Positions 43,250 to 53,600 of a stretch of DNA of 64,000 nt are shown here, piece by piece. Every line of letters begins with the position of its first letter. Within the stretch, counting starts at the first letter, position 1. Source of the DNA: Desulfobacula sp964636495 (GTDB lineage Bacteria > Desulfobacterota > Desulfobacteria > Desulfobacterales > Desulfobacteraceae). The DNA lies in NCBI GenBank assembly GCA_964636495.1, contig CAZWSL010000015.1, positions 1 to 64,000 of the forward strand, written 5' to 3'. The position numbers and the translations under genes were made by a program. The notes under the pieces were generated by a model. It was not told the origin of the DNA. It worked only from the letters and a program-made list of their open reading frames with translations, and did not search any database.

Positions 43250-44611
43250 TTATCTGCCCAGCAGATCTTTAAGTGCCGGAACAAGTGTTTTATGCTGAAA
43301 AACAAAACCGCTGTTTAACAGTTTCACAGGCTTTACCCTGGTGCTTGCCAGAATAGTCTCTTTTCCCATCTGTCCCCAGATAAGCTTAATCATCAATGCA
43401 GGCATTTTAAACAATACTCTCCTGGAAAATACGCTGCCAAGTATTTTTGAAAATTCTCTGTTGGACAGAGGTTGAGGAGCTGTCAGGTTTACAGGACCCT
43501 CTATCCTGTTATTTTCAAGAATAAACCGTATTGCCGCTATTTCATCATCCATACTGATCCAGCTTATATACTGCCTGCCTTTGGAGAGTATGACTCCCAG
43601 ACCAAGTTTGAACGGCAGCAGCATCTTTGCAAGTGCACCACCACGGGGAGTCAGCACCACTCCGGTTCTCAGAAAAACAGTTCTGACACCTGCCGTGTCT
43701 GCTTCACTGCCAGCTCTCTCCCACTCATTGCATATTTTTGAAATAAACTGATGTCCCATGGGATCGGTTTCTGTTAAAAACCTCTCATTGCTGTCTCCGT
43801 AAAAACCAATGGCAGATGCAGAGATGAAGACTTCTGGCCTGTCAGACATGTCTCGTATTTTGTCTGCAAGCACTCTTGTGGGAATTACCCTTGAATCCAT
43901 GATAAGTTTTTTCTGCTTTGCTGTCCATTTCCCCTTTGAAATATCAACTCCGTTTAAATTAATTACCGCATCTATCTTTCCTGCCTTTTCAATATCCAGT
44001 ATATCGTTGTAAGGATCCCAGAAGAGTTCATTGTCCTCTATCTTTTTTCTCCTGACAAGCTTTATTACTTCATGACCCGAAGTCTGCAGCAGAGGTATCA
44101 ATGCTTTTCCAATTGTACCGCTTCCTCCGGAAACAAGGATCCGTAAACTGCCTGTTTTTCCTGTACCGTGTTCAAGATCATATTTCAGAACCCTGTGCCT
44201 GTAGTGAAACATTCTCTGCATCTCTTTCAGGGCAAATTTGTAAAAAGGTTTACTCAGCACGCCAAAAGGCAGTTCGAAATCAATCTCATCTTCCATGATA
44301 GAACTTTCCAGGCCGTCGGATAAAAACCGGTGAGTATGTTCCCACTTTGCAAATGGTCCTCTGATCTGCCTGTCCTTGAACTTGTGATTTTCCACATATT
44401 CGATATGCTCTGATTCCCATATGACAGGTATTTTCAGGAGATTGATTTTGAATTTAACCCTCACGCCTTTCTCAATGCCATCCATATTGCGACAAACCAG
44501 CTGCATCGGGACCCAGGAAGGGGTCAATCTTTCAATGGCACCTCTTCTGGCATGCCATGAAAACAACTTTTCTACCGGTACATTTATTTTTGTTCTTTTT
44601 ATAAATTTCAT
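43250..44611 (-). CDS. SRPBCC domain fused to TIGR01777-type epimerase
   Basis: A 453-residue fusion. Residues 1-145 form an SRPBCC/polyketide-cyclase-like lipid-binding domain (TKINVPVEKLFSWHARRGAIERLTP). Residues 155-453 form an extended SDR domain of the TIGR01777/YfcH family: LRILVSGGSGTIGKALIPLL binds NAD(P), and ISASAIGFYGD supplies the catalytic region. Substrates of this family are not known. This fusion is common in bacteria. It lies upstream of the membrane protein gene and divergent from the small membrane protein at 44777. Confidence 0.8.
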   Translation of the reverse strand: MKFIKRTKINVPVEKLFSWHARRGAIERLTPSWVPMQLVCRNMDGIEKGVRVKFKINLLKIPVIWESEHIEYVENHKFKDRQIRGPFAKWEHTHRFLSDGLESSIMEDEIDFELPFGVLSKPFYKFALKEMQRMFHYRHRVLKYDLEHGTGKTGSLRILVSGGSGTIGKALIPLLQTSGHEVIKLVRRKKIEDNELFWDPYNDILDIEKAGKIDAVINLNGVDISKGKWTAKQKKLIMDSRVIPTRVLADKIRDMSDRPEVFISASAIGFYGDSNERFLTETDPMGHQFISKICNEWERAGSEADTAGVRTVFLRTGVVLTPRGGALAKMLLPFKLGLGVILSKGRQYISWISMDDEIAAIRFILENNRIEGPVNLTAPQPLSNREFSKILGSVFSRRVLFKMPALMIKLIWGQMGKETILASTRVKPVKLLNSGFVFQHKTLVPALKDLLGR

Positions 44612-44776
44612 AAATTTTTAATACCCTGACATGGTCAGTCTGAAACCAGAGACCCCATACATTTTCCTGCCATACATCAAAAAAGAGTATCAGATGTAAA
44701 GCAACCTGTTAAATTTTTTATTCTATAGGAATTATGTTTAGGTGAAAACCTTTTTTTATTGAAAAAAAACTGTATA

Positions 44777-45310
44777 ATGGACTCTGCCATGATCATTACA
44801 AGAAAATATATTTTATACCAGCGCCTGCTGAGAGTAATAAAAACCGGGGGAGTTCTTCATATTGTCTCTTTAACAAGTGGTCTGCTTTTTATCTTCTCCG
44901 GATGTTTTGCACTGAATATAGATCCTGATTCTTCATTTAAAGGGTATCAACCTCTCTGCTCTCTTTTTTCTATTTATTGTTTAATACTTCTGTTTTTTTC
45001 ACAAATGGATGCAAAAGGACGTTTTCAAAATTATAAACAGGTCAAAGAACTGTTATATGAAAACGGATTTCAACCGCGTATCATAAAAATGTTCAGCTCT
45101 TCGCGATGTCAGCGCAATGCGCTTTGGGTAGCAGCACTTGATCTGAACATGGATCAACAGCTCACTATCCACTATAAAAAGATGGGATATCGCTGGTTCC
45201 ATATACTGCCTGATTTTTTTCTTTCCCGGCCTTCACTTTTTTTAACGTGGAGATTCTGGCAGAACACACTTTTTCAAAAGCCATACAGAATGAAATATTT
45301 TTTATGGTAG
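44777..45310 (+). CDS. Small conserved-looking membrane protein
   Basis: A 177-residue protein with two or three hydrophobic helices (about residues 18-45 and 58-75) and a hydrophilic region containing two closely spaced cysteine or aromatic segments (SSSRCQRNALWVAALDL). I do not recognise the family. No strong ribosome site is seen; I use the ATG at 44777 rather than the upstream TTG. It stands alone before the ROO gene and has no obvious terminator. Confidence 0.45.
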   Translation: MDSAMIITRKYILYQRLLRVIKTGGVLHIVSLTSGLLFIFSGCFALNIDPDSSFKGYQPLCSLFSIYCLILLFFSQMDAKGRFQNYKQVKELLYENGFQPRIIKMFSSSRCQRNALWVAALDLNMDQQLTIHYKKMGYRWFHILPDFFLSRPSLFLTWRFWQNTLFQKPYRMKYFLW

Positions 45311-45353
45311 CAGCCTTTCAGCCTGGGGATTTCACGGGCCAAAATTAAAACTC

Positions 45354-45369
45354 TGGTACACTCTTTGCT
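45354..45369 (+). promoter_or_regulatory. Candidate sigma-54 promoter of the ROO gene
   Basis: TGGTACACTCTTTGCT has the exact GG-N10-GC spacing; the -24 box has T where C is preferred. It is 138 bases before the flavoprotein gene. In E. coli the related flavorubredoxin gene is activated by the sigma-54 regulator NorR, so such control would be consistent. Confidence 0.5.
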
Positions 45370-45506
45370 TTTTATTTATGAAATAATAAAATAATATGTG
45401 GTAAACAATAGTAAAATAGAATTAAAAATGGTAATAAAAATAGGGTAAAAAATAAAATCTACCATAAAACAGATTGGGTTAACAAAACGTAAGGAGAGAT
45501 AACAAT

Positions 45507-46703
45507 ATGTATAAACCACTTGAAATAGCTGACGGAATATTTTCTGTGGGAGTCCGGGACTGGGACATGAGAGATTTCCATGGTTATTCAACCTATGAAG
45601 GCACAACGTATAATGCATTTTTAGTCCTTGGTGAAAAAAATATTCTTATTGATACGGTAAAAGAAAAATTCGGCAGTGAACTGCTGTTCAATATAAAAAG
45701 AATTATTGACCCTTCAAAAATTGATGCTGTTATAAGCAATCATGCTGAAATGGATCATTCCGGAGCTATCCCCAAAGTCATGCATGCAATCGGTATGGAA
45801 AAACCCCTTTACTGTTCAAAAATGGGAGCAAAAAACCTGAGGGGAAACTTAAATGAAGATTTTAACTACCAGGTCGTAAAAAATGGCGAAAGCCTCACTA
45901 TTGGTGATAAAACTTTCTCATTTCTTGAGACAAAAATGCTTCACTGGCCGGACAGTATGTTTACATATATGCCTGATCAGGGTATACTTTTTTCCAGTGA
46001 TGCATTTGGACAGCACTTTGCAGGCGATATGTTCTTTGATGATGAGATAGGTGATGAAATCATAACCCATGCAAGAAAATACTATGCAAATATCCTCCTC
46101 CATTTCTCTCCAAGGGTTCAGAAACTTTTAAAAGATGTTGGAAAAATGAATCTGGAAATTAATATGATCTGTCCGGATCACGGTATTATATGGAGGGACA
46201 ATCCATCTAAAATTATTAAACTCTATGAAAAGTGGTCAAAACAGGAACCGACAAGCAAGGTGGTTGTGATTTTTGATTCCATGTGGGAAAGCACAACAAA
46301 GATGGCAAAACAGATCACCAGCGGCATTGAATCAGAGGATGTAAATGTAAGGCTGATGAATACAAGGAAATGGCACAGGAGTGATATTTTAACAGAGATA
46401 ATTGAAGCAGGGGCCATTGCCGTTGGTTCGCCGACCCTCAATAACAGCATTTTTCCAGTTATTGCAGATGTCATGACCTATATTAAAGGGTTACGACCGG
46501 TAAATAAGATTGCGGCTGCATTTGGTTCCTACGGATGGAGTGGAGAAGCTGTAAAAATACTTAACAAAGAGTTTGAGGAGATGAAACTGGAAATTATTGA
46601 TGAGGGTATCAGGGTTCAGTATGTTCCTGATGAAGACGATCTTAACAGATGCTTTGATCTTGGCGTAAAAATAGCAAAATCGTTAAAAGAGAAACTATCT
46701 TAA
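45507..46703 (+). CDS. roo: Rubredoxin:oxygen oxidoreductase (A-type flavodiiron protein)
   Basis: A 398-residue flavodiiron protein. The N-terminal metallo-beta-lactamase domain has the iron ligands in SNHAEMDHSGAIP, then LHWPDSMFTY and a later CPDHGIIW; the C-terminal flavodoxin domain has DSMWESTTKMAKQI and FGSYGWSGEA for FMN. No rubredoxin domain is fused, so the free rubredoxin encoded nearby is the probable donor. It reduces oxygen to water, or NO to N2O, in the cytoplasm of anaerobes. GGAGAG precedes the start and the ferritin-like gene follows 23 bases later. Confidence 0.93.
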   Translation: MYKPLEIADGIFSVGVRDWDMRDFHGYSTYEGTTYNAFLVLGEKNILIDTVKEKFGSELLFNIKRIIDPSKIDAVISNHAEMDHSGAIPKVMHAIGMEKPLYCSKMGAKNLRGNLNEDFNYQVVKNGESLTIGDKTFSFLETKMLHWPDSMFTYMPDQGILFSSDAFGQHFAGDMFFDDEIGDEIITHARKYYANILLHFSPRVQKLLKDVGKMNLEINMICPDHGIIWRDNPSKIIKLYEKWSKQEPTSKVVVIFDSMWESTTKMAKQITSGIESEDVNVRLMNTRKWHRSDILTEIIEAGAIAVGSPTLNNSIFPVIADVMTYIKGLRPVNKIAAAFGSYGWSGEAVKILNKEFEEMKLEIIDEGIRVQYVPDEDDLNRCFDLGVKIAKSLKEKLS

Positions 46704-46726
46704 CAATACAATAATTGGAGAAAAAA

Positions 46727-47197
46727 ATGGCTAATGAATTCAATGCTGATGATATTTTTGAAATTGCTGTAAAAATTGAAGAAAACGGTGCTGCTTTCTA
46801 CCGTGACGCAGCTGCAAAAATGAGTGATGATAAACATAAAAATTTTTTACTGAATCTTGCTGAAATGGAAGATGATCATGTTGTAACTTTTTCCAATATG
46901 CAGAAAGAGTTAAAAGAGACAGAAACAATTTCCAGTACCTTTGATCCTGATGATGAAAACATCCTCTATCTCAAAGCGCTCGCTGACACCCGGGTATTTT
47001 TTAAAAAAGATCAGCCTGAAGAGAGTTTTAAAGATATATTACGCTCTGCCATACAGACTGAAAAAGATTCAATTGCCTTTTATCTTGGAATGAAAGCGCT
47101 TGTTCCTGCAAAACAGGGAAAGAGTAAAATTGATGATATTATTCAAGAGGAGATGTCTCACATCAGAATACTCTCAGAAAATCTGAAAGCTTCATAA
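46727..47197 (+). CDS. Ferritin-like/rubrerythrin-type diiron protein
   Basis: A 156-residue four-helix protein. Diiron ligands are visible: EENGAAFYRDAA near residue 15, EMEDDHVV near 47, ETEKDSIAFY near 112 and EEMSHIRIL near 145. It lacks the rubredoxin-like C-terminal domain of classical rubrerythrin. I use ATG 46727, which follows TTGGAG; the longer frame starts inside that site. Likely a peroxidase or oxygen-defence protein acting with ROO. Confidence 0.85.
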   Translation: MANEFNADDIFEIAVKIEENGAAFYRDAAAKMSDDKHKNFLLNLAEMEDDHVVTFSNMQKELKETETISSTFDPDDENILYLKALADTRVFFKKDQPEESFKDILRSAIQTEKDSIAFYLGMKALVPAKQGKSKIDDIIQEEMSHIRILSENLKAS

Positions 47198-47235
47198 GCA
47201 GTGACATCACTATTCTGATATAAAATATATCCCAT

Positions 47236-47277
47236 AAAAACCCTTTACAGTATCCATGATATGAGTAAAGGGTTTTT
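47236..47277 (+). terminator. Terminator of the ROO/ferritin-like operon
   Basis: AAAAACCCTTTAC and GTAAAGGGTTTTT form a 13-bp perfect stem with a T run, 39 bases after the stop. The arms also give an A/T balance that could work in both directions. Confidence 0.8.
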
Positions 47278-47364
47278 ACCGGCTGAATGAATCTGTTTCA
47301 TGGATGACACTCTGTAGTCCTGATTTATCGAAAAATTAATTTGATTCTATGTGATTTCAATATG

Positions 47365-47424
47365 TTATAGAAGAGTTGCTTATAGAAGAGTTGCTTATAG
47401 AAGAGTTGCTTATAGAAGAATTAC
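47365..47424 (+). repeat. 15-bp tandem repeat, four copies
   Basis: TTATAGAAGAGTTGC is repeated three times perfectly and once with two changes. In one frame it reads L-I-E-E-L repeatedly, but there is no start codon, so it is probably non-coding. It lies between two convergent genes. Such arrays vary in copy number between strains. Confidence 0.85.
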
Positions 47425-47479
47425 TTAAAATTTCATGAAACATCCGGGTTTGATGGCTTTATGGATATATGAGACATTT

Positions 47480-48664
47480 TCAAGGGTTCTCGTACATATT
47501 CATCACACCACCATTAAATAAAATTGATGAATCAGCCATTCCAATATTTTTTGTTCCGGTCATAAACATTGCTTTTTTCAATGTTTTATGAATATGCTCA
47601 AGGTGCAGTTTCACTCCCACGGTTCCAGCTCCCACAGCAGCTCTTATAATATCCCTTCCAAGAAAAACGGCATCTGCTCCAAGGGCCAGCAGTTTTAAAA
47701 CATCATATCCGGTCCTGACCCCGCCATCAGCTGTAATTGTCACAGAATTCCCCAGCTCTTTTCTGATCAGAGGAAGCATGGTTGCAACTCCGGGAGTAGA
47801 ATCAAGCACCCTTCCTCCATGGTTGGATATGCTGATGATCTTTACCCCTGCATCAACACATTGCCGGGCTTCATGGGGCAGCATTATTCCCTTTGCAATA
47901 AACGGCAGAGATGTGAAATTGACCAGCTCTTTAATATCTTCAACGCTTTTTCTGAATACAGGCTGGCCATGTGCTGCCATTATGCTTGAACCGCAGCCAT
48001 CCAGATCAACACCAACCGCCCTGCATCCAAGGAGTTCTGCCTTTTCAATAAGTTTTTTTAAAACATCCTGGGATCTTGGTTTAAATATGGGTATCCCATA
48101 TCCGTTACACGCTTTCATGGCATCAAGCGATGGATGTTTCTCCAGGTCATAAAACCATGTATCACCTCTTAACCCTATGGTACCTGCCTGTCTGGAGCCT
48201 TTTAGCACAGATATGCAGAACACTGTTTCATCAATGGCCTGATTATATTTTTCAGCACCTGCTGTTGATGAGGCAAGCACCGGAAATTTAAGATCCATGC
48301 CAAGAAAAGAGCATGCGGTATCAGGTTCAAAATGATCACCAAGAACAGACATGTTCAGCTGCAGGTCTGCAAGAGATCTGATATTTGCCCTGAAAGAGTG
48401 TCCCTGCCCGATGCCACCCAGCCCGATGGGTTTGCCATATGACTCTCTCTGGCATATTTTATCAAAACTGCCATCACATGAAGGATAGGCAGCACAGATG
48501 CCTTTGAGTTTTTTTCTTGCCAGATCTCTGACCTGTTCAACGGTTTGAGGAATATTTTTCATTTCCATAATCATTCCAGTGTCAGCACTACAGGATTCAC
48601 AGACGTCAGGTCTGTTTTTCTGGTGTGTCATCTGATCACAGACCGTACAATACCATTGGTTCAT
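47480..48664 (-). CDS. FMN-dependent alpha-hydroxy-acid oxidase-like protein with N-terminal CxxC ribbon
   Basis: A 394-residue protein. The first 30 residues carry two CxxC pairs (WYCTVCDQ and VCESCSAD) typical of a rubredoxin-like or zinc-ribbon site. The rest is a FMN barrel of the lactate/glycolate oxidase family: SNHGGRVLDSTPG for substrate and flavin, and DGGVRTGYDVLKLLALGADAVFLGR near 330. The CxxC domain suggests electron transfer to a redox carrier instead of oxygen. It lies 11 bases after the NrfD-type subunit gene of the formate dehydrogenase operon, same strand, so it may belong to that operon. Substrate unknown. Confidence 0.75.
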   Translation of the reverse strand: MNQWYCTVCDQMTHQKNRPDVCESCSADTGMIMEMKNIPQTVEQVRDLARKKLKGICAAYPSCDGSFDKICQRESYGKPIGLGGIGQGHSFRANIRSLADLQLNMSVLGDHFEPDTACSFLGMDLKFPVLASSTAGAEKYNQAIDETVFCISVLKGSRQAGTIGLRGDTWFYDLEKHPSLDAMKACNGYGIPIFKPRSQDVLKKLIEKAELLGCRAVGVDLDGCGSSIMAAHGQPVFRKSVEDIKELVNFTSLPFIAKGIMLPHEARQCVDAGVKIISISNHGGRVLDSTPGVATMLPLIRKELGNSVTITADGGVRTGYDVLKLLALGADAVFLGRDIIRAAVGAGTVGVKLHLEHIHKTLKKAMFMTGTKNIGMADSSILFNGGVMNMYENP

Positions 48665-48675
48665 AATATTGATCC

Positions 48676-49815
48676 TTACATTTCAGGGGTGGATGAAGAT
48701 GAAACAGGCAGGTTCATTGATGCTGCTCTGTAAAAAAATATGATGCATGCAATAATTCCAGCAGTAATGAGCCACTCAATAAATGAGGGGCGATAAGATA
48801 TGCCATCCTGGTACTGCACCAGAAAAAGGATGTCAAGACGGTTCATTATAACGCCTAACAGAACAAGAACCTGTGGAAAAATCAAACTCACCGCATTTTC
48901 AGCAGAGGCACAATTTTTAAAAAGGATTATCATCGGCAGGAGTACCAGGACAAACATCTCAACCATAAAAAGCTTGCCTGCAGCACCCTGGGCAAACATA
49001 AGTGAAAGATTCCCTTTTACTGCCACATCTCCCATTCTCACGACAAAATAAACAAGCAGGGCAACAGCAGTCCCTTTTGCAAGACCACGGAGAATGTCAA
49101 GGTCACACTTATGCTTGAAGACAGCTGAAGCAGCAATATATTCACAGCTTACCATGGCAAGTCCTGCAGCAACAGCTGAAATAAAGAAATTATAAGGCAG
49201 CATTGTTGTCCACCACAGATGATTCAATTTTGCAGGCATCAGCAGGAAGAGCGCACCTAAAGATGATTGATGCAGGAATGATAAAATGACTGCTGCAATT
49301 GCAAGAGGTACTACTATTTTTCGGCTGGAGAGCACAGCAGCTGTATTCCCCGCTCCGATCCCTTCAAAAAAAGGTGCAGCAAATTCAAGGGCCAGGACAG
49401 CCGTATAGATAACAACACACCACACGACCTCAAACATGATTGAATGGTGGTTCCACATTATCAGAGGATGCCACATGGTCAGAGGCTTTCCAAGATCAAT
49501 CACAAGACCTATAGAGACAAACAGATAACCTATGAAAGCAGTAAGAACCGCCGCCCTTGCTATGAGTTTATATTTTTTCAGGTTAAAAATATGGACAGCT
49601 GCTGTTATGGCGAAGCCTCCTGCAGCAAGGGCAACTCCAACAAGGACATCAATACCTATCCACAGTCCCCAGGGAATTTCATCACTGAGGTTTGTTGCCG
49701 CACCCAGACCATTCATAAATCTGTAAACTGCAGCTGCAGCAAAGATGATTATCAGCAGCAGAAGCAGCCACGCACCTGTTGACATTTTAGTATACTTTAC
49801 TTGCTGTGAAGTCAT
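48676..49815 (-). CDS. NrfD/HybB-type membrane subunit of formate dehydrogenase
   Basis: A 379-residue membrane protein with about ten hydrophobic helices, of the NrfD/PsrC family (IPWGLWIGIDVLVGVALAAGGF, HQSSLGALFLLMP). It is paralogous to the module A subunit at 26609. It overlaps the FeS subunit gene by four bases and lies in the formate dehydrogenase operon, so here an NrfD-type protein replaces the di-haem cytochrome b (FdnI) usual in E. coli. Expected role: exchange of electrons with menaquinone at the membrane. Confidence 0.87.
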   Translation of the reverse strand: MTSQQVKYTKMSTGAWLLLLLIIIFAAAAVYRFMNGLGAATNLSDEIPWGLWIGIDVLVGVALAAGGFAITAAVHIFNLKKYKLIARAAVLTAFIGYLFVSIGLVIDLGKPLTMWHPLIMWNHHSIMFEVVWCVVIYTAVLALEFAAPFFEGIGAGNTAAVLSSRKIVVPLAIAAVILSFLHQSSLGALFLLMPAKLNHLWWTTMLPYNFFISAVAAGLAMVSCEYIAASAVFKHKCDLDILRGLAKGTAVALLVYFVVRMGDVAVKGNLSLMFAQGAAGKLFMVEMFVLVLLPMIILFKNCASAENAVSLIFPQVLVLLGVIMNRLDILFLVQYQDGISYRPSFIEWLITAGIIACIIFFYRAASMNLPVSSSSTPEM

Positions 49816-50585
49816 GAATTATCCTCCTCTCTAACACCCCTTGTCCTTAAATAGGCAACCACTGACAGAAAAGCTGCGATACCGATAACCTTTCCGGGAA
49901 TAGAAGAGAGTACATTCCAGGTGAAATCCGGCAGGGCATAATCAGGAACTGCTGTATTAAAGCCCAATTTGTTAAAGGGTATATCTGAAATATAAATCCA
50001 GTTTGTTCCCCCTGCTTCGTTCTGGCCGTAAATATGGCTGACATATTTATCCGGCTGCTTTGCCACTCTCTTTTCTGCCTCCGCGACAACTTTGTCGTAA
50101 TCATCAAAATACATGGTTTCAGTTGGACAGATTTTAATACATGCAGGCTCCATGTTGTCTTCAATTCTCTCCACACAGAAGCTGCATTTCTGCATCCAGG
50201 GATGGGTGGATTCCCACTCATATTTAGGGATATCAAAGGGGCAGGCAACCATGCAGTACCGACATCCTATACATTTATCAAAGCTGTACATAACTGCTCC
50301 CTGTGCGGATTTTGTTAATGCGGCAACAGGGCAGGCAGAGAGACATGCTGCATTTTTACAGTGCAGGCACTGATCTTTCACAAATGTCCAAACCGGCTGC
50401 CCTTTTTTTTCCGTCTCAACAAAACGGATATGGGTATAGCAGTCTGAACTCAGTTTTGCAGGATTTGTAAAATCCCCTTTGAATGAGGTTTTTCTGGCAC
50501 TTCTTTCATTCCACTCTTTACAGGCAACCTGGCAGCCACGACAACCAATGCAGCGAGTAATATCTATTAAAACACCTTTCTGCAT
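49812..50585 (-). CDS. Formate dehydrogenase FeS subunit
   Basis: A 257-residue FeS protein with four cysteine groups (CIGCRGCQVACK, CLHCKNAACLSACP, CIGCRYCMVACP, CSFCVE...CIKICP) and a C-terminal membrane helix (residues 228-246). It has no Tat signal of its own and is probably exported as a partner of the catalytic subunit encoded 26 bases upstream. It carries electrons from the molybdenum or tungsten subunit to the NrfD subunit. Confidence 0.9.
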   Translation of the reverse strand: MQKGVLIDITRCIGCRGCQVACKEWNERSARKTSFKGDFTNPAKLSSDCYTHIRFVETEKKGQPVWTFVKDQCLHCKNAACLSACPVAALTKSAQGAVMYSFDKCIGCRYCMVACPFDIPKYEWESTHPWMQKCSFCVERIEDNMEPACIKICPTETMYFDDYDKVVAEAEKRVAKQPDKYVSHIYGQNEAGGTNWIYISDIPFNKLGFNTAVPDYALPDFTWNVLSSIPGKVIGIAAFLSVVAYLRTRGVREEDNS

Positions 50586-50611
50586 AACACTCTCCCAAAT
50601 AAATCATGAAA

Positions 50612-53600
50612 TCAAAAAGATTTAATTTTTTCCACATTCACCATAAACGCTTTGCTCTCGGGTATCATTGTATTGGCATCTCCTATGGAAGGAGTGAGAA
50701 TATTGGCACTGTCCCCGCCACTTCCATCTTCCGGGTACTGCCAGCCAAAACACCATGGCAGGCCGACCTGATGCACTTTTTTACCCATAATTTGAAATGG
50801 TTTAAACCGGCTGGTAACCACTGCAATAGCCCAGAGGCTGCCCCGTGCGGAAGAAATTTTTACTTTTGTTCCGTTTTTGATATGTTTCTGATCAGCCAGT
50901 TCCCTGCTCATTTCAACAAATATCTGAGGCATCATCTCCATAAGCCATGGAGTATGTCTTGTCATTACACCTGTCTGCCAGTGTTCCGAAACCCGGTATG
51001 TGGTTGCAATAAATGGATAGTTAGGATCTGCTGACGCATAAATATCATAGGGTGAATGAAACTCTTCATAAAAGAGTCTGGATGCCGGATTCACCCTGTG
51101 GCTCCTGCTAAGGGGGTTCTCTTTGAGCGGTGATTCCAGAGGTTCATAATGTTCAGGAAAAGGTCCGTCTGCCCGGCCCGGTCCAAATATATGTGCCACT
51201 CCACCCGGTTTCATGATAAACGCTTTTCTGGTTTTCGGATTATCACTGCCATCTGGATTCTTTAATGGAGGCCAGCCGCCATCAGGCACATCTCCAACCC
51301 ATCTGCTGCCGTTCCATTTGATAACAGCCCGTTCTGGATCCCACGGCTGCCCGTACTCATCAACAGATGCCCGGTTATATATGATTCTCCGGTTAACAGG
51401 CCAGCACCATGCCCACTCGGGAAACAGACCGATGCCTGACTCATCTTTTTTCGACCGCCTTGCCATCATATTGCCTTTTTCCGTATATGAGTTGCAGTAG
51501 AGCCAGTTTCCTGAAGATGTTGATCCATCATCGGTAAGATAGGCAAAACTGGGTACCAGAGTCCCTTTTTTAAATGTTCTGCCTTTTACTGTGGTGTCCT
51601 GAAGAAAATATCCATTGATCTCTTTTGCAATCAAATGGGGATCAACATGTGTAATCCTTCCCTGATCATCTTTTTTACCATAATCCCATGCAAGCCTGAT
51701 GACAGGATCAGGATACACACCACTCTCATTTTCATACAGTTTTTTAACTTCATGGAAAAGATCACTTATAATCTGAGCATCCGGTTTTGACTGGCCCAGG
51801 GGATCAACTGCTTTATAGCGCCACTGTCCCCAGCGACCTGAATTTGTAATTGAACCCTCTTTTTCAAAAGAGGCGGCACACGGCAGAAAGAACACCTCTG
51901 TTTCAATCTCTTCCGGCTTCATACCCGGACCTTTCCAGAATGAACCGGTTTCATTGTCAAAAAGGTTTACATTTACAAGCCACTTCAGTTTTGCAAGGGC
52001 ATCTCTTGTCTTATTGGAGTTTGCGCCTGAACAGGCTGGATTCTGTCCCCATGCAAAGAAACCCTCAAATTCACCCTGAAGCATTTTATGGAAAATCATC
52101 ATCCAGCTTTCATTCTGCCCATCATCAAGTTTAGGGAGCCAGTTGTAGGCAAAGTCATTATCTGCAGTTGCATGTTCACCATAATGCGCTTTGAGCAGGC
52201 TGGTGGAATATTTTGGATAATGCTGCCACCAGTTTGCACTCTCCGGCTCTAGACTTTTTGGCGTATACTTTTCATTATACGCTTTCAATGTTGCCTGGGA
52301 GGCTTTAGGGGTTTTAAGGTAACCCGGCAGAATGTGAAAAAGCAGGCAGTGATCTGTTGAACCCTGCACATTGCTCTCTCCGCGAAGGGCATTAACGCCT
52401 CCTCCTGCTCTTCCGATATTACCGAGCAGAAGCTGCACAATGGCCATTGCCCTGATGTTCTGGGTTCCCACAGTATGCTGGGTCCATCCCATGGCATACA
52501 TTATGGTCGCAACCCTGTCACGCTTGCCAGTTGACGCATAGGCTGCATAAATTTTTTCCAGAAGATTCTCCGGTGTACCGGTAATTTTTGAAACTAAAGC
52601 AAGGTCATACCGTGAATAGTGTTTTTTAAGAAGCTGGAGAACACACCTTTGATTTTTCATTGTTTTATCTTTTAAGACAACACCATCCACATCTTTTTCA
52701 AATGCCCAGCTCTTTTTATTATACGCTCTTTTTTCAGGATCATAACCTGAAAAAACGCCATCAAGCTCTCCCGGCATCCTGAATTGATCATTTAAAATAA
52801 ACGAGGCATTGGTATAGAGGCGGACGTACTCTTCATGGAACAACTCTTTTTCAAGAATATAATTGATCATACCGCCGATAAAGGGAATGTCACTGCCGGA
52901 ACGAAGGTGTGCATAGATATCAGCTTTTGATGAGGTTCGGGTATAACGGGGGTCAACGCTTATGAGGAGAGCCCCTTTTTCCTTGGCCCGGATTATATAG
53001 CGAAATGCAACAGGATGATTTTCTGCAGCATTGCTTCCCATAATCAGAATGACATCAGAGTTTTTGATATCTATCCAGTGGTTTGTCATTGCACCGCGCC
53101 CGAACGACTCTGCCAGAGCCGCAACAGTTGCGGAATGTCAGATACGGGCCTGGTGTTCTATGGACACCAGCCCAAGGGAACGCAGCCATTTCTGATAGAT
53201 GTAGCACTCCTCATTATCAAGGGCTGCAGAACCTGTACTCGCCATTGCATTACAGCGATTCACCTCCTGGCCTTTTTTATTTTTTCTGACAAAATAGTTA
53301 TCACGGGTTTTTTTGATCTTTACGGCTATCTCTCTGACAGCCCACTCCCACTCAACCGTTTTCCACTTTTTTGCCCCGGGAGCCCTGTACATTGGTTTTA
53401 CAACCCTTTCAGGATTATTTGCCATTTGAAGAAGCGCACCACCTTTGGAACAGAGTTTGCCGCTGTTAACAGGATGATCAGGATCTCCTTCAATATTGAT
53501 CACTTTTTTATCTTTTGAATGGACAAGTATACCGCACCCGACTGCACAGTACGGACAGATACTGGTGACCATTTCTGCATCCCTGAGTCTGTTTTTTCGC

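Noticed and set aside
47365..47424. CRISPR array
   Set aside because: Units are directly adjacent with no spacers and no cas genes are nearby.
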